Source of the DNA: Actinomycetes bacterium
GTDB lineage: Bacteria; Actinomycetota; Actinomycetes; Mycobacteriales; Pseudonocardiaceae
Direction of reading: 5' to 3'
NCBI GenBank assembly: GCA_021793175.1
Contig: JAJYTH010000015.1
Coordinates: forward strand, 1 to 48,462
Length of the DNA: 48,462 bases
Positions 6,768 through 16,935 of the stretch are shown piece by piece. Within the stretch, counting starts at the first letter, position 1. Each line of letters starts with the position of its first letter. The notes beneath the pieces are model-generated. The model was not told where the DNA came from and did no database searches. It worked only from the letters and a program-made list of their open reading frames with translations. Made by a program: the position numbers and the translations under genes.

Positions 6768-9107
6768 TCAGATCCCGTAACCGGCCTTACGCAACGCCTC
6801 GGCCATGGCCCCACCGGCCGGAGGTTTACGGTTGTCGCGTTTGCGGGCGCCCTGTTTACCCTGGCCCTGCTTGCCGGGGTGCCGCTGCCCGTCGCCCTGT
6901 CGCCCGGAACGGCGACCCTCTCCCGAGGATCGGGGATCGTCGTCGAGACGCAGCGTGAGCGAGATGCGTTTCCGCGGCACGTCCACGTCCAGCACCTTGA
7001 CCGTCACCACGTCGCCGGGTTTGACGACGTCCCGGGGGTCGGAGACGTACCGATGCGACATGGCGGAGACGTGCACGAGGCCGTCTTGGTGGACACCGAT
7101 GTCGACGAAAGCACCGAACGCCGCGACGTTGGTCACCACTCCCTCCAGGCGCATGCCCGGCTTGAGGTCCTCCAGGGTGTCCACGCCCTCGGCGAAGGTG
7201 GCCGTCTTGAACTCGGGACGGGGGTCACGGCCGGGTTTCTCCAGTTCGGCGAGGATGTCGGTGACCGTGGGCAGGCCGAACTTCTCGTCCGTGAACTTCT
7301 CGGGCCGCAGCGAACGCAGGGTGCGGGAGTCACCGATGAGCTCGCGGATGCCGACCTTCGTCTCGTCGAGGATGCGCCGCACCACGGGGTAGGACTCGGG
7401 GTGCACGGCGGAGGCGTCCAACGGGTCGTCCCCGTCTGGGATGCGCAAGAAGCCCGCACACTGTTCGAAGGCCTTCGGCCCGAGCCGCGGCACGTCCCGG
7501 AGGGCGGCGCGGGTACGGAAGGGACCGTTGGCGTCGCGGTGGGCGACGATGTTCTCCGCCAGGCTCGTCCCGATACCCGACACCCGGGCGAGCAGAGGCG
7601 CGGAGGCGGTGTTGAGGTCGACGCCGACGGCGTTCACACAGTCCTCCACGACGGCGTCCAGCGAGCGGGACAATTTCGACTCGGCCACGTCGTGCTGGTA
7701 CTGGCCGACGCCGATCGACTTGGGGTCGATCTTGACGAGTTCGGCGAGGGGGTCCTGCAGACGTCGGGCGATCGACACCGCTCCCCGCAACGACACGTCG
7801 AGGTCGGGTAGTTCCTGCGCCGCGTACGCCGACGCGGAGTACACCGACGCGCCCGCCTCCGACACCATGACCTTGGTGAGCCCCAGGTCGGGATGCCGTT
7901 TGACGAGCTCGCCCGCGAGTTTGTCGGTCTCCCGGGACGCGGTTCCGTTGCCGATGGCGATCAGTTCGACCCGGTGTTGCCGGGCCAGGCGTTCCAGCGT
8001 GGCCAACGCCTCGTCCCACCGGTCCTGCGGTTTGTGCGGGTAGATGGTGTCGGTGGCGACGACCTTGCCGGTGCCGTCCACGACGGCCACCTTCACCCCG
8101 GTGCGGTAACCGGGGTCGAGGCCCATGGTCGGCCGGGAGCCGGCGGGTGCGGCCAACAGCAGGTCACGCAGGTTGGCCGCGAACACCCGCACGGCCTCGT
8201 CCTCGGCGAACTGCCGCAGTCGCATCCGCAGGTCGATGCCCAGGTGCAGCAGGATCTTGGTGCGCCAGGCCCAACGCACGGTGTCGCGCAACCATTTGTC
8301 GGCGGGCCTGCCCGCGTCGGTGATGCCGTATCGCTCGGCGATGCGCGCCTCGTAGTGGTCGGCCTCGCCCCCCGGTTCGGTCGGTTCGGTGGTGAGGTCG
8401 AGGATCTCCTCCTTCTCCCCACGGAACAGGGCGAGGATGCGGTGGGACGGCAGTTTCGCGAGCGGTTCGGCGAAGTCGAAGTAGTCGGCGAACTTGGCGC
8501 CCTCGGTCTCCTTGCCCTCTCGCACTTTCGAGGTCAGCCAACCCTGGGACCACATCGTCTCCCGCAGTTCGCCGATGAGGTCGGCGTCCTCGGCGAAACG
8601 CTCCACGAGGATGGCGCGGGCCCCGGCGAGAGCGGCGTCGGCGTCGGCGACGCCGGCATCGGGGTCCACGAACGCCTCCGCGGCGGCCGTGGGGTCCTGG
8701 GTGGGGTCGGACAGCAGGCTGTCGGCCAGCGGTTCGAGGCCGGCTTCGCGGGCGATCTGGGCCTTGGTGCGACGTTTCGGCTTGTAGGGCAGATAGATGT
8801 CTTCCAGGCGCGCTTTCTCCTCGGCGGCCATGATCTGGGCCTCGAGCTCCTCGGTGAGCTTGCCCTGGGATCGGATGGACTCGAGGATCACGGTGCGCCG
8901 TTCCTCGAGTTCGCGTAAGTACCGCAGGCGGTCCTCGAGCGTGCGCAACTGGGTGTCGTCGAGGCCCCCGGTCACCTCCTTGCGGTAGCGCGCGATGAAG
9001 GGCACCGTCGAACCGTCGTCCAGCAGGGCCACGGCGGCGCGGACCTGTTCGGGGCGGACACCTAGTTCGTCGGCGATCTTGTCATGAAGGGACATCCTGT
9101 CAGCCAC
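6768..9107 (-). CDS. tex: Tex family RNA-binding transcription accessory protein
   Basis: The 779-aa protein shows the Tex order: N-terminal helical region ([21 protein letters not shown]), a YqgF/RNase H-like domain ([31 protein letters not shown]), helix-hairpin-helix repeats ([31 protein letters not shown]), and a C-terminal S1 domain ([26 protein letters not shown]). A basic Gly/Gln/Arg/Lys tail follows the S1 domain. Tex is the bacterial relative of Spt6 and binds nucleic acid and RNA polymerase. The start may be GTG at 9107 or ATG at 9095; neither has a clear Shine-Dalgarno. It is divergent from ilvD and upstream of a Gre-type gene. Confidence 0.9.
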   Translation of the reverse strand: MADRMSLHDKIADELGVRPEQVRAAVALLDDGSTVPFIARYRKEVTGGLDDTQLRTLEDRLRYLRELEERRTVILESIRSQGKLTEELEAQIMAAEEKARLEDIYLPYKPKRRTKAQIAREAGLEPLADSLLSDPTQDPTAAAEAFVDPDAGVADADAALAGARAILVERFAEDADLIGELRETMWSQGWLTSKVREGKETEGAKFADYFDFAEPLAKLPSHRILALFRGEKEEILDLTTEPTEPGGEADHYEARIAERYGITDAGRPADKWLRDTVRWAWRTKILLHLGIDLRMRLRQFAEDEAVRVFAANLRDLLLAAPAGSRPTMGLDPGYRTGVKVAVVDGTGKVVATDTIYPHKPQDRWDEALATLERLARQHRVELIAIGNGTASRETDKLAGELVKRHPDLGLTKVMVSEAGASVYSASAYAAQELPDLDVSLRGAVSIARRLQDPLAELVKIDPKSIGVGQYQHDVAESKLSRSLDAVVEDCVNAVGVDLNTASAPLLARVSGIGTSLAENIVAHRDANGPFRTRAALRDVPRLGPKAFEQCAGFLRIPDGDDPLDASAVHPESYPVVRRILDETKVGIRELIGDSRTLRSLRPEKFTDEKFGLPTVTDILAELEKPGRDPRPEFKTATFAEGVDTLEDLKPGMRLEGVVTNVAAFGAFVDIGVHQDGLVHVSAMSHRYVSDPRDVVKPGDVVTVKVLDVDVPRKRISLTLRLDDDPRSSGEGRRSGRQGDGQRHPGKQGQGKQGARKRDNRKPPAGGAMAEALRKAGYGI

Positions 9108-9151
9108 GACACGAAATTGTGCCTGCCGCCCCTCGCACCCATGATGGCCCT

Positions 9152-10831
9152 ATGGCCGAAGCACACCCCGTCGACCCCAGACCCCGCAGCCGGGAGGTCA
9201 CCGACGGTCTCGAACGCACGGCCGCGAGGGCGATGTTGCGGGCGGTGGGGATGGGTGACGCCGACTTCGCGAAACCGCAGGTGGGGATCGCGTCGTCGTG
9301 GAACGAGATCACCCCGTGCAACCTGTCGCTACGCAGGCTCGCGGAGGCGAGCAAACAGGGTGTGCACGCCGGCGGCGGATATCCACTGGAATTCGGCACG
9401 CTCTCGGTCTCCGACGGGATCAGCATGGGACATCAGGGCATGCACTTCTCCCTGGTGTCGCGCGAGGTCGTCGCCGATTCGGTCGAGACGGTGCTGGAGG
9501 CCGAGCGACTGGACGGCGCGGTGCTGCTCGCCGGATGTGACAAGAGTCTGCCCGGCATGCTCATGGCCGCCGCTCGCGTCGACGTCGCCGCCGTGTTCGT
9601 CTACGCGGGATCGACGCTGCCGGGACGCGTCGACGATCGGGAGCTCACGATCATCGACGCGTTCGAGGCCGTGGGCGCGTGTTCCCGTGGGCTGATGAGC
9701 GCCGAGGACGTCGAACGGGTCGAGCGCGCCGTGTGTCCCGGCGAGGGTGCGTGCGGCGGCATGTACACGGCCAACACGATGGCGTGCGCGGCGGAGGCGT
9801 TGGGGATGGCGCTGCCGTCCTCGGCGAGCCCACCGTCGGCCGATCGCCGCAGGGACGTCGCGGCCCGCGCCAGCGGGGAAGCCGTCGTCGAGTTGTTGCG
9901 CACGGGGATCACGGCCCGAGACATCCTCACCAAGGAGGCGTTCGACAACGCCATCGCGGTGGTGATGGCCTTCGGTGGTTCAACCAACGCCGTGTTGCAC
10001 CTGCTGGCGATCGCCCACGAGGCCGGGGTGTCGTTGTCGTTGGGCGACTTCTCCCGCATCGGCGACCGTGTCCCACACCTGGCGGACGTCAAGCCTTTCG
10101 GACGGTACGTGATGGCCGCCGTCGACCGGGTCGGCGGAGTGCCGGTGGTGATGCGAGCGTTACTCGACGCGGGACTGTTGCATGGCGACTGTCTCACCGT
10201 CACCGGACGGACGGTGGCGGAGAACCTGGCGGAGATCGCCCCGCCCGACCTCGACGGAACCGTCGTGCGTCCACTCGACGATCCTCTCCACCCGACCGGC
10301 GGGATCACCGTCCTGCACGGCAACCTCGCCCCCGAGGGCGCAGTGGTGAAAAGCGCCGGTTTCGACACCGCCCGCTTCGAGGGGCGGGCCCGCGTGTTCG
10401 ACGGCGAGCAGGCGGCGATGGCGGCGCTGAACGAACTGTCCGCGGGCGACGTCGTGGTGATCAGGAACGAGGGACCGCGTGGCGGGCCGGGAATGCGGGA
10501 GATGCTGGCCGTCACGGGAGCGATCAAAGGGGCGGGCCTGGGCCGTGACGTGTTGCTGTTGACCGACGGTCGTTTCTCGGGAGGTACCACCGGGTTGTGC
10601 ATCGGCCACATTGCGCCCGAAGCCGCCCACGGCGGACCGATCGCGTTCGTCCGCGACGGCGATCCGATCGTGGCCGACCTGTCGACGAGGACGCTGGAGT
10701 TGTCGGTGGACGACGCGGAACTGACGTGGCGTCGAAAAGGCTGGCAACCGCCGGAGATCCCTCACCGGGGTGTGCTGGGCAAGTACGCGCGGCTCGTGGG
10801 TTCGGCCTCACGCGGCGCCGTGTGTTCGTAG
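9152..10831 (+). CDS. ilvD: Dihydroxy-acid dehydratase
   Basis: The 559-aa enzyme dehydrates 2,3-dihydroxy-isovalerate and -methylvalerate in valine and isoleucine synthesis. The three cluster-ligand cysteines are present: Cys56 (TPCNLS), Cys129 (GCDKSLPGM) and Cys201 ([13 protein letters not shown]), spaced as in M. tuberculosis IlvD, which has a [2Fe-2S] cluster. The Mg-binding and C-terminal motifs ([29 protein letters not shown]) are intact. ATG 9152 is preferred over GTG 9119, which would leave only 11 bases to the divergent tex gene. No other ilv gene is adjacent. Confidence 0.92.
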   Translation: MAEAHPVDPRPRSREVTDGLERTAARAMLRAVGMGDADFAKPQVGIASSWNEITPCNLSLRRLAEASKQGVHAGGGYPLEFGTLSVSDGISMGHQGMHFSLVSREVVADSVETVLEAERLDGAVLLAGCDKSLPGMLMAAARVDVAAVFVYAGSTLPGRVDDRELTIIDAFEAVGACSRGLMSAEDVERVERAVCPGEGACGGMYTANTMACAAEALGMALPSSASPPSADRRRDVAARASGEAVVELLRTGITARDILTKEAFDNAIAVVMAFGGSTNAVLHLLAIAHEAGVSLSLGDFSRIGDRVPHLADVKPFGRYVMAAVDRVGGVPVVMRALLDAGLLHGDCLTVTGRTVAENLAEIAPPDLDGTVVRPLDDPLHPTGGITVLHGNLAPEGAVVKSAGFDTARFEGRARVFDGEQAAMAALNELSAGDVVVIRNEGPRGGPGMREMLAVTGAIKGAGLGRDVLLLTDGRFSGGTTGLCIGHIAPEAAHGGPIAFVRDGDPIVADLSTRTLELSVDDAELTWRRKGWQPPEIPHRGVLGKYARLVGSASRGAVCS

Positions 10832-10971
10832 TGTTCGCAGGAAGCCCACCCGGGTACCCGACCGGATGAATTCGATTCCTCACCGCCCGGGACACGCGCC
10901 CGGTGGCCCCTTTCTGTCCGACTCCGCTGATAGGCAATGGACACCACGGCAGCACACACCGGGAGGAAGCG

Positions 10972-11358
10972 ATGGTGAAAGCACTGGTGGCCACATCGGC
11001 GACACAGGGCTTCCGGGACAACGACTACCACTGGTGCGTCGAGGGTGAACTCGTGTGGATCGCGCCGACCTGCGCGAAGGACCGCGACGACCCTGACGGC
11101 GGCTGCGGATGCGGGCGCGGGTTCGCGGGACTGTCGTCCCATCGCGCCACCACCACGGCCATGGTGCGCACCCTGCACGGCATCAGCCGCGACGACTACG
11201 TCATGGTGCTGCGGTCGAGTGTGGAGGAACAGGGTTACGACATCGTCGACGTGGACGGGCTGGCCGACTCGCTGTTGGCACTGGTCGCAGACCTGCCCGA
11301 AGGCGCCGTGCTCGAACACCGGCTGGACTACGTGCAGGTCAGACAGGGGGTTCCGTAG
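10972..11358 (+). CDS. Conserved actinobacterial protein with Cys-rich motif (DUF7715-like)
   Basis: The 128-aa protein starts at ATG 10972 behind GGGAGGAAGC and begins VKALVATSATQG, then NDYHWCVEGELV, then a Cys-rich DPDGGCGCGRGFAGL and HRATTTAMVRTL. I recognise this conserved pattern from many actinobacteria; I believe it is catalogued as DUF7715 but could not check. The CxC pair and nearby Cys and His could bind a metal, which is inference. It is 105 bases upstream of cobB on the same strand but has no known link to cobalamin. Confidence 0.75.
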   Translation: MVKALVATSATQGFRDNDYHWCVEGELVWIAPTCAKDRDDPDGGCGCGRGFAGLSSHRATTTAMVRTLHGISRDDYVMVLRSSVEEQGYDIVDVDGLADSLLALVADLPEGAVLEHRLDYVQVRQGVP

Positions 11359-11463
11359 TCGGGCCGTCCGGTGCGAGCAGGTCGGCGCGGGCGACCACGT
11401 GTGCGGCGACGGTGGCGCTGCCCGTAGCGTGATCATGGCGGGGTAGAGCACCGGAGGGACACC

Positions 11464-12789
11464 ATGGTCGCCAGGATCGTCATCGCCGCACCGGCCACGG
11501 GCCACGGCAAGACCAGTGTCGCCACGGGACTCATGGCGGCACTGCGGGCCCGGGATGTGGCCGTGTCCGGCCACAAGATCGGCCCGGATTTCGTCGACCC
11601 CGGCTACCACGCGCTCGCGACCGGCCTTCCACCGCGCAACCTGGATCCGTTCCTCCAAGGAGAGGACCGGGTAGCGCCGTTGCTGCTCCACGGCGCCCGT
11701 ACCGCCGACATCGCCGTCCTCGAAGGCGTGATGGGATTGTTCGACGGCGTGCTCGGCACCGCGGGGTATGCCTCGACCGCTCACGTCGCCAAACTCGTTC
11801 GCGCGCCGGTGGTGCTGGTGGTGGATGCGAGTACGGCCAGCCGCAGTGTCGCCGCGTCGGTGCTGGGGTTCGCCCGATACGACCCCGAGGTGCGGTTGGC
11901 GGGCGTGATCCTCAACAAGGTCGACTCGCGGCCGCACCAGGAGGAGGTCCGCGAGGCGCTGGAACCGACCGGCATCCCGGTGCTGGGAGTGTTGCCCCAC
12001 GATGACCGGGCGCGGCAGCCCGGGCATGCTTCGGACACCGACCGCGAGGCCGACGCCGAGCGGTTCGTGGCCGGACTGGCCGACTGGGTGGCCGCCGGGA
12101 TCGATCTCGACGCGGTGGTCCGGGTAGCGCGATCGGCGCCGCCTCTGACCGTGCGGGCGTGGAACCCGACCGACCACGTACGGCCCGGCGCACGGCGGTT
12201 CGTGGTCGCGGCGGCCTCGGACCCGGCATTCACGTTCCGTTACACCGAGAACGTCGAACTGCTCGACGCGGCGGGAATCGATGTGGTCGACTTCGATCCC
12301 ACTCGCGACGAGACGCTGCCTGAGGCGTGTGCGGGCCTGTACTTCGGAGGCGGTTTCCCCGAGACACGTGTGGGGGCGCTCTCGGACAACGCCGCACTGC
12401 GGCACCGTGTCGCGACGGCCATCGAGAAGGGCCTCCCGGTTGCGGCCGAACGTGCGGGTCTGCTGTACCTGTGCCGCGAGTTCGACGGGGCGCCGATGGT
12501 GGGCGCGTTGGACGCGGTGGCCAGGACGACGGATGGCGGGGCTCTCGGCTACCGCGACGCGACAGCGCCCACGGACTCGGTGTCGACATCGCGGGGGCTG
12601 ACGGTGCGAGGACACGAGTTCCACCTCACCAGCGTCGAGCCTCGGCACGGTCCGGACCCTGCGTGGGAGTGGGAGGGCCGCAGCGAGGGATTCGCCTCGC
12701 CCACGCTGCACGCATCGTATCTACACCTGCATTGGGCGGGACATCCCGAACTGGCGTGCCGATTCGCTTCGGCCGTGCGGGGCGGGTGA
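11464..12789 (+). CDS. cobB: Cobyrinate/hydrogenobyrinate a,c-diamide synthase with substituted glutaminase Cys
   Basis: The 441-aa protein has an N-terminal P-loop synthetase (APATGHGKTSVATGL, residues 9-23; GHKIGPDFVDPGYH; EGVMGLFDG) and a C-terminal class I glutamine amidotransferase domain (about 240-440; LYFGGGFPE, VRGHEFHLTSVEP). The enzyme amidates the a and c side chains of (hydrogeno)byrinate using ATP and glutamine. The expected nucleophile motif AEC(G/A)GL reads AERAGLLYL: residue 330 is Arg (CGT, 12451-12453), one base from Cys (TGT). The ammonia-dependent reaction might survive, but glutamine hydrolysis should not. The stop is followed within 30 bases by repeats and the emb pseudogene. 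Confidence 0.85.
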   Translation: MVARIVIAAPATGHGKTSVATGLMAALRARDVAVSGHKIGPDFVDPGYHALATGLPPRNLDPFLQGEDRVAPLLLHGARTADIAVLEGVMGLFDGVLGTAGYASTAHVAKLVRAPVVLVVDASTASRSVAASVLGFARYDPEVRLAGVILNKVDSRPHQEEVREALEPTGIPVLGVLPHDDRARQPGHASDTDREADAERFVAGLADWVAAGIDLDAVVRVARSAPPLTVRAWNPTDHVRPGARRFVVAAASDPAFTFRYTENVELLDAAGIDVVDFDPTRDETLPEACAGLYFGGGFPETRVGALSDNAALRHRVATAIEKGLPVAAERAGLLYLCREFDGAPMVGALDAVARTTDGGALGYRDATAPTDSVSTSRGLTVRGHEFHLTSVEPRHGPDPAWEWEGRSEGFASPTLHASYLHLHWAGHPELACRFASAVRGG

Positions 12790-12809
12790 CGGGGTGAGGA
12801 ACTCGGCGC

Positions 12810-12852
12810 GGCTGCACAGGCTGCGGACACGGCTGCACAGGCTGCGGACACG
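12810..12852 (-). repeat. Short 21-bp repeat array at the truncated arabinosyltransferase end
   Basis: GCGGACAC occurs at 12823 and 12844, 21 bases apart, with spacer GGCTGCACAGGCT. On the minus strand the units read CGTGTCCGCAGCCTGTGCAGC and begin exactly where recognisable arabinosyltransferase coding sequence stops (codons LASV at about 12849-12860). The polarity relative to that gene matches the arrays after ndh, ligA and the ACT gene. Confidence 0.75.
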
Positions 12853-14287
12853 CTCGCCAACGTCTGGTCCGCGAACACGACGAACAACACCGACAGCCCC
12901 GACGCGGCGATCGGGGCGAGGGCGGCCGTCCCTCCGTGGCGGGTGCGTTCCCGCAGCAGGCGGAGCAGGGGGCCGGCCGCCACCAGGAACGGAGCCACGG
13001 CGATCAGTCCGGTGGGTGTGGCGGCGAAGGTGAACGCGGCCGCGCCCACGCCGAGGCACACGGGCAGCAGCCTGCGCGTGGCGAGGGCCTGTTCCACCGC
13101 GCACAGGGCGAGCAGCGACCCGAGCACCGCGACCGGTTCCGGCCGGACACCGTTGTTGTACGGCAGCCACCACACGCAGAAGACCGCTGCGGCGGCCCAA
13201 CCGGCCGCCCGGCTGCTCCGTACGGGCGCTCCCAGCCGGGGCAGTACCTCTCGGCTGATCAGCAGCCAGCTGACCACACCGAGCAGGAACGACGGCAGTC
13301 GGATCCACGGAGGCACCACGCTGACGTGCGCCATCAGTTCGTAGACGTGGTAGAACCAGCCGAACGGCGCTTCCGCCACCCGTACCAGCGGTGGTAGTTG
13401 GTGAGGTAGCCGGCGTCCTCGGCGACGCGGGCCATGGTGAGGATGTAGCCGTCGTCGGATGTGACCGGCCCGATGAACACCCAGGCCCCGAGCACTCCGA
13501 CCACCGTGAGGTCGCGTCCGGTAGGCCTCCACCGCCCACCGGTGGTCCGGCGGGGTGCGCGGCGACCGAACACGGCATCGGCTCGGCGCACGGAGAACAA
13601 GCACACGAAAGCCGCGAGGGCGCCGAGTACCGCGATCCCGGTTTTCACCGTGGTGGGTGAGGACTGGTACCGCGTGTCGGGGGTGATCGAGACGGCGAGT
13701 CCGGTCGCGGGGTCCCGGTCGCCGTCGATGTCGGAGTAGACACCGATGATCCGGGGCCGAACGTCGTCGTCCGTGCGGTAGACGGTCGTGTCCCCGACGG
13801 TGAGTGTCGTGTTGCCCGCGTCGGAGTGGAAACCCACCCCGCATCCCTGTTGTGGCAGCGCTCGGCGTGCCACCTGTTCACCTCGGAGGGAGGCGACGAG
13901 TTCACCGTCACGAACGGACAGTCGCAGCCCCACGCCGCTGTCGGCTCGGGCGGACGGGACGGTGGCGAGCAACAGCGCGGAGCCGTCCGTGCGGGAGTCG
14001 AGCGAACGCACGGTGGCGCAGGGCACCTCAGCCCGGGTGGCCAGGGCCCGGTAACCGACCAGTGGCGCGTTGACGGCAGTGGTGTCTCCGCCGGTCGGCC
14101 AGGTGATGTGCGCCGTGTCCTGCGCCACGGGAAGGAACGGGAACACGAGCGCGCACAATGCCGCGACCAGCCCGGCGACGGCCGCCGACCGCCGCCGGAG
14201 CCTGGTTCGGGACTGTGCCGCTGTCGCGGCCCGGGCGCCGGGAACGTCGTCCGGAGCGGCCGAACGCGCCGAGATGGCGGAATTCAT
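12849..14287 (-). pseudogene. Truncated, frameshifted Emb-type arabinosyltransferase
   Basis: From the ATG at 14287 the protein has an Emb-like N-terminus (first TM AAVAGLVAALCALVFPFLPVA), an extracellular region, and the GT-C signature TSDDGYILTMARVAEDAGY. It then loses frame near 13379-13381, where a run of four G (sense strand) appears reduced to three. In the next frame homology resumes (VAEAPFGWFYHVYELMAHVS, LPYNNGVRPEPVAV) and stops abruptly at FADQTLASV. About 475 residues remain of roughly 1050; the C-terminal carbohydrate-binding half is gone and a 21-bp repeat array follows. Intact Emb enzymes polymerise cell-wall arabinan from decaprenyl-phosphoryl-arabinose. A sequencing error could explain the shift but not the truncation. 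Confidence 0.85.
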
Positions 14288-14332
14288 CGATTTTCACGCT
14301 AGCCGTAGTCGCGTGATGTCCGAGGTCCACGA

Positions 14333-14384
14333 GTCACCCTCCGGAGTGGTCGTTCACCTTCCCCGAGGTGTGCTGGAGGGTGAC
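14333..14384. repeat. 10-bp inverted repeat between the emb remnant and cobS
   Basis: GTCACCCTCC (14333-14342) and GGAGGGTGAC (14375-14384) are perfect inverted copies 32 bases apart, upstream of the emb remnant and downstream of cobS. It may be a terminator for cobUTS or an old promoter element. A 10-bp direct repeat (TCCTGTGGTG) lies just beyond it near 14414-14433. Confidence 0.35.
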
Positions 14385-14436
14385 GGTAGACGGTGGCGCT
14401 TCGTCGCGTGGCGTCCTGTGGTGTCCTGTGGTGTCC

Positions 14437-15249
14437 TCACGGCAGGCCGAGGCCGGAGGAGGCGAGCACCACGAGCGACACCAGTGTCGTGGTCTCGACG
14501 CACGCGCCCAGGACGTCACCGGTGAGACCGCCGAACCTGCGCACCGTGTGACTCAGCAGTACTGCCGCGGCGGCCCAGCTCAGTACGACCGCGAGCGCGC
14601 CCTTCCACCACGGGACTCCGGGAATCACCGAAGTGGTCACGACGGCGGCGGCACCGACCAAGACCGCGACCATCACGGCCACCACCGGGTGGACGGTGCC
14701 CGCGACGGCGGCGCCGAGGCCCTCGGGGCGCGCCGCCGGTATCCCGCGCGCACAGCACAACGGGAGAACGCTTCGCCCGGCCACCACGGCGATGGCCGCG
14801 GCACCGGCGGTGGCCGCGACGTTCGGGTCTTCCGTCGAGACTCCGGCCAGCGCGGCGATCTGTGCCGAGACCACGAGCACCAGCGTCACGACACCGGTCG
14901 GTCCCACATCGCCCCGGCGCATGATGTCCAGGGCCCGATCCCGGTCGTACGAGGAGGCCAGTCCGTCGGCGGTGTCGGCGAGCCCGTCGAGATGCAGCCC
15001 CCGGCTGCCGAGCGCGACCACGCCGACCGCGGCCACCGCCGACACCAGCGGCGGCAGACCAAGCCACGCACCGGCGAGGACGGTGAGTGCCGCCATCCCG
15101 GCCAGGGGCAGCGCGGCCAGTGGTGCCACTGCCATCGCGACGGCGGCGACCCTGCGGTCGACGAGCCGCGGCGGAGGTATCGGCAACGCCGTCAACGTGC
15201 CGATCGCCATGCGTAAGCCGTCACGCACAGGCGGCATCGCGCGGCTCAC
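14437..15249 (-). CDS. cobS: Adenosylcobinamide-GDP ribazoletransferase (cobalamin synthase)
   Basis: The 270-aa polytopic inner-membrane protein joins adenosylcobinamide-GDP to alpha-ribazole(-phosphate), the last step of the nucleotide-loop pathway. It carries the family motif GLHLDGLADTADGL (around residues 84-97), then MRRGDVGPTG (about 109-118), several hydrophobic helices and the C-terminal GGLTGDVLGA. Its start overlaps the cobT stop by 4 bases (15246-15249, ATGA), indicating translational coupling. The length is normal. Confidence 0.93.
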   Translation of the reverse strand: MSRAMPPVRDGLRMAIGTLTALPIPPPRLVDRRVAAVAMAVAPLAALPLAGMAALTVLAGAWLGLPPLVSAVAAVGVVALGSRGLHLDGLADTADGLASSYDRDRALDIMRRGDVGPTGVVTLVLVVSAQIAALAGVSTEDPNVAATAGAAAIAVVAGRSVLPLCCARGIPAARPEGLGAAVAGTVHPVVAVMVAVLVGAAAVVTTSVIPGVPWWKGALAVVLSWAAAAVLLSHTVRRFGGLTGDVLGACVETTTLVSLVVLASSGLGLP

Positions 15250-16304
15250 GTGAGGTCGGCGAGGTCGCCCATGTCAGCGAGCGCCGCCCTGGCCGCGCGG
15301 AGCACCGGGACGGCCTGCACCGCGCCGCTGCCCTCGCCCAGTCGCAGTCCGAGGTCCAGGACCGGTTCCAGCCCCAGCGCCTTGAGCGCGTGGCTCTGCG
15401 CGGGCTCCGTGGAACGGTGACCGGCCAGCCACCATTTCGTGGCGGTGGGGGCGATGTCGCGGGCCACGAGCGCCGCTGCGCAGGAGAACACGCCGTCCAG
15501 GATCACCGGCGTCGCGCGCGCCGCGGCCTGGAGCACGAACCCGGCCGTGGCTGCGGCGCACGCACTGCCGAGGGCGGTGACCAGGGACATCGGTTCCTCG
15601 GCGCGGTCACCCACGCGAGCCAGTGCGGCGTCGAGCACCGCCAGCTTCCGCGCGAGACCTTCCTCGTCCACCCCCGTGCCTGTGCCCACGACCTCGTTCG
15701 CGGGCAGACCGAGGGACGCCGCGACGAGCGCCGCCGCCACCGTGCTGTTGCCGATGCCCATGTCACCGGGGATGAGCACCTGCGCCCCGGCGTCGATCTC
15801 CTCGTCGGCCACCGCACGCCCGGCCGCGAACGCACGCTCGGCCTCGCCCGGCTCCAACGCGTCCTCGGTGTCGATGGAACCGGAACCGTGCCGTACCTTG
15901 AACGCCCGCACCTCGGAGGGGACGTCTTCGAGATCGACGTCCACCGCGATGTCGAGTACCCGTACCCGTGCGCCGACCTGGCGGGCCAGCACGGTGACAC
16001 CGCTTTTCCCCGACAGGAACGTCCGCAGCATGGCCGCGGTGACCTCACGGGGGTACGCCGAGACACCCGGGGCGCCCGGTTTCGGGCGGGTCACGCCGTG
16101 GTCGCCCGCGAACACCACCACTCGTACGTCGTCCAGGGGACGCGGCGGCACACTGCCGTGGGCGGCACACAGCCACGCGGCGAGCTCCTCAAGCCTGCCG
16201 AGCGCGCCGACAGGCTTGACCAGCCCGTCGAGTCGCCGACGTGCTTCCCGTTCGACCCCTTCATCGGGTAGGGGGATTTCGATCGATCTCACTGTTTCCC
16301 TCAC
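15246..16304 (-). CDS. cobT: Nicotinate-nucleotide:dimethylbenzimidazole phosphoribosyltransferase
   Basis: The 352-aa enzyme makes alpha-ribazole phosphate from nicotinate mononucleotide and dimethylbenzimidazole. Family segments are intact: VKPVGALGRLEELAAWL near 30-45, FAGDHGVTRPKPGAPG near 68-83, GDMGIGNSTVAAAL near 178-191, LDGVFSCAAALVA, and GHRSTEPAQSHALKALG near the C-terminus. GTG 16304 is the start; the cobU stop is only 4 bases upstream. It is the middle gene of cobU-cobT-cobS. Confidence 0.92.
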   Translation of the reverse strand: MRETVRSIEIPLPDEGVEREARRRLDGLVKPVGALGRLEELAAWLCAAHGSVPPRPLDDVRVVVFAGDHGVTRPKPGAPGVSAYPREVTAAMLRTFLSGKSGVTVLARQVGARVRVLDIAVDVDLEDVPSEVRAFKVRHGSGSIDTEDALEPGEAERAFAAGRAVADEEIDAGAQVLIPGDMGIGNSTVAAALVAASLGLPANEVVGTGTGVDEEGLARKLAVLDAALARVGDRAEEPMSLVTALGSACAAATAGFVLQAAARATPVILDGVFSCAAALVARDIAPTATKWWLAGHRSTEPAQSHALKALGLEPVLDLGLRLGEGSGAVQAVPVLRAARAALADMGDLADLT

Positions 16305-16308
16305 CCAG

Positions 16309-16935
16309 CTATAGATACACGACCCGGCCCGCCACGACGAGCCGCACCGAATCCGATCCCGCCGCCACCGCGGTGTTCAACGCGCCCAGGACGTCTCGGA
16401 ACACGCGACCGGCGTGGGTGTCGGGAACGACACCGGAACCGACCTCGTTACTCACCGCCACCACGGGCACGGACGTGTTCTGCCACGCGTCCACGAAATC
16501 CTGTAACCGCTCATCCACCGCGCGTTGCCAGCCGGGACGTTGCTCCCAGGCACCCACCTCGTCCAGCACGCGGGTGAGCCACGTACCGAGGCAGTCGATG
16601 AGCGTCGGCGCGGTCGCCGCCCTGAGCGTGGCCGCGATGTCGATCGTCTCGACCGTGCGCCAGTGAGCGGGTCTGCGTGCGCGGTGGGCGTCCACCCTCG
16701 CCGCCCACTCGGGGTCGTCGTCGGTCGGGGGAGCGCTACCCGCCACGTAGGTGACGTAGCGGTAGCCCGACATGAGCTGTTCGGCGTGCCGCGACTTGCC
16801 CGACCGGACTCCGCCCAGGACGAGTGTCCGTCTCCCGCCCCGTGCGCGGCGGCCGTAGCTACGCAGAAGCGTAGCCCCCACCTCCAGTCGATCGGCCACG
16901 AATTCGGTGACCCGCCGCCTCGGATCGTTCATCAT
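16309..16935 (-). CDS. cobU: Adenosylcobinamide kinase / adenosylcobinamide-phosphate guanylyltransferase
   Basis: The bifunctional enzyme phosphorylates adenosylcobinamide and then transfers GMP to it. The P-loop GGVRSGKSRHAE, the PTLIDCLGTWLT strand and SNEVGSGVVP are intact. ATG 16935 (ATGATG) is chosen, giving about 208 aa with a roughly 35-residue extension (VTEFVADRLEVGATLLRSYG) before the P-loop, whereas most CobU proteins begin close to it. No start has a good Shine-Dalgarno, so the N-terminus is uncertain. The frame stays open further upstream, but that part overlaps the gltB remnant and is spurious. It is first gene of cobUTS; I found no cobalamin riboswitch upstream. Confidence 0.85.
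   Translation of the reverse strand: MMNDPRRRVTEFVADRLEVGATLLRSYGRRARGGRRTLVLGGVRSGKSRHAEQLMSGYRYVTYVAGSAPPTDDDPEWAARVDAHRARRPAHWRTVETIDIAATLRAATAPTLIDCLGTWLTRVLDEVGAWEQRPGWQRAVDERLQDFVDAWQNTSVPVVAVSNEVGSGVVPDTHAGRVFRDVLGALNTAVAAGSDSVRLVVAGRVVYL

Noticed and set aside
10762-12711. Long minus-strand open frame opposite cobB
   Set aside because: It is a GC-skew shadow of cobB: no family motifs, Arg/Pro/His-rich, and antisense to a clear gene.
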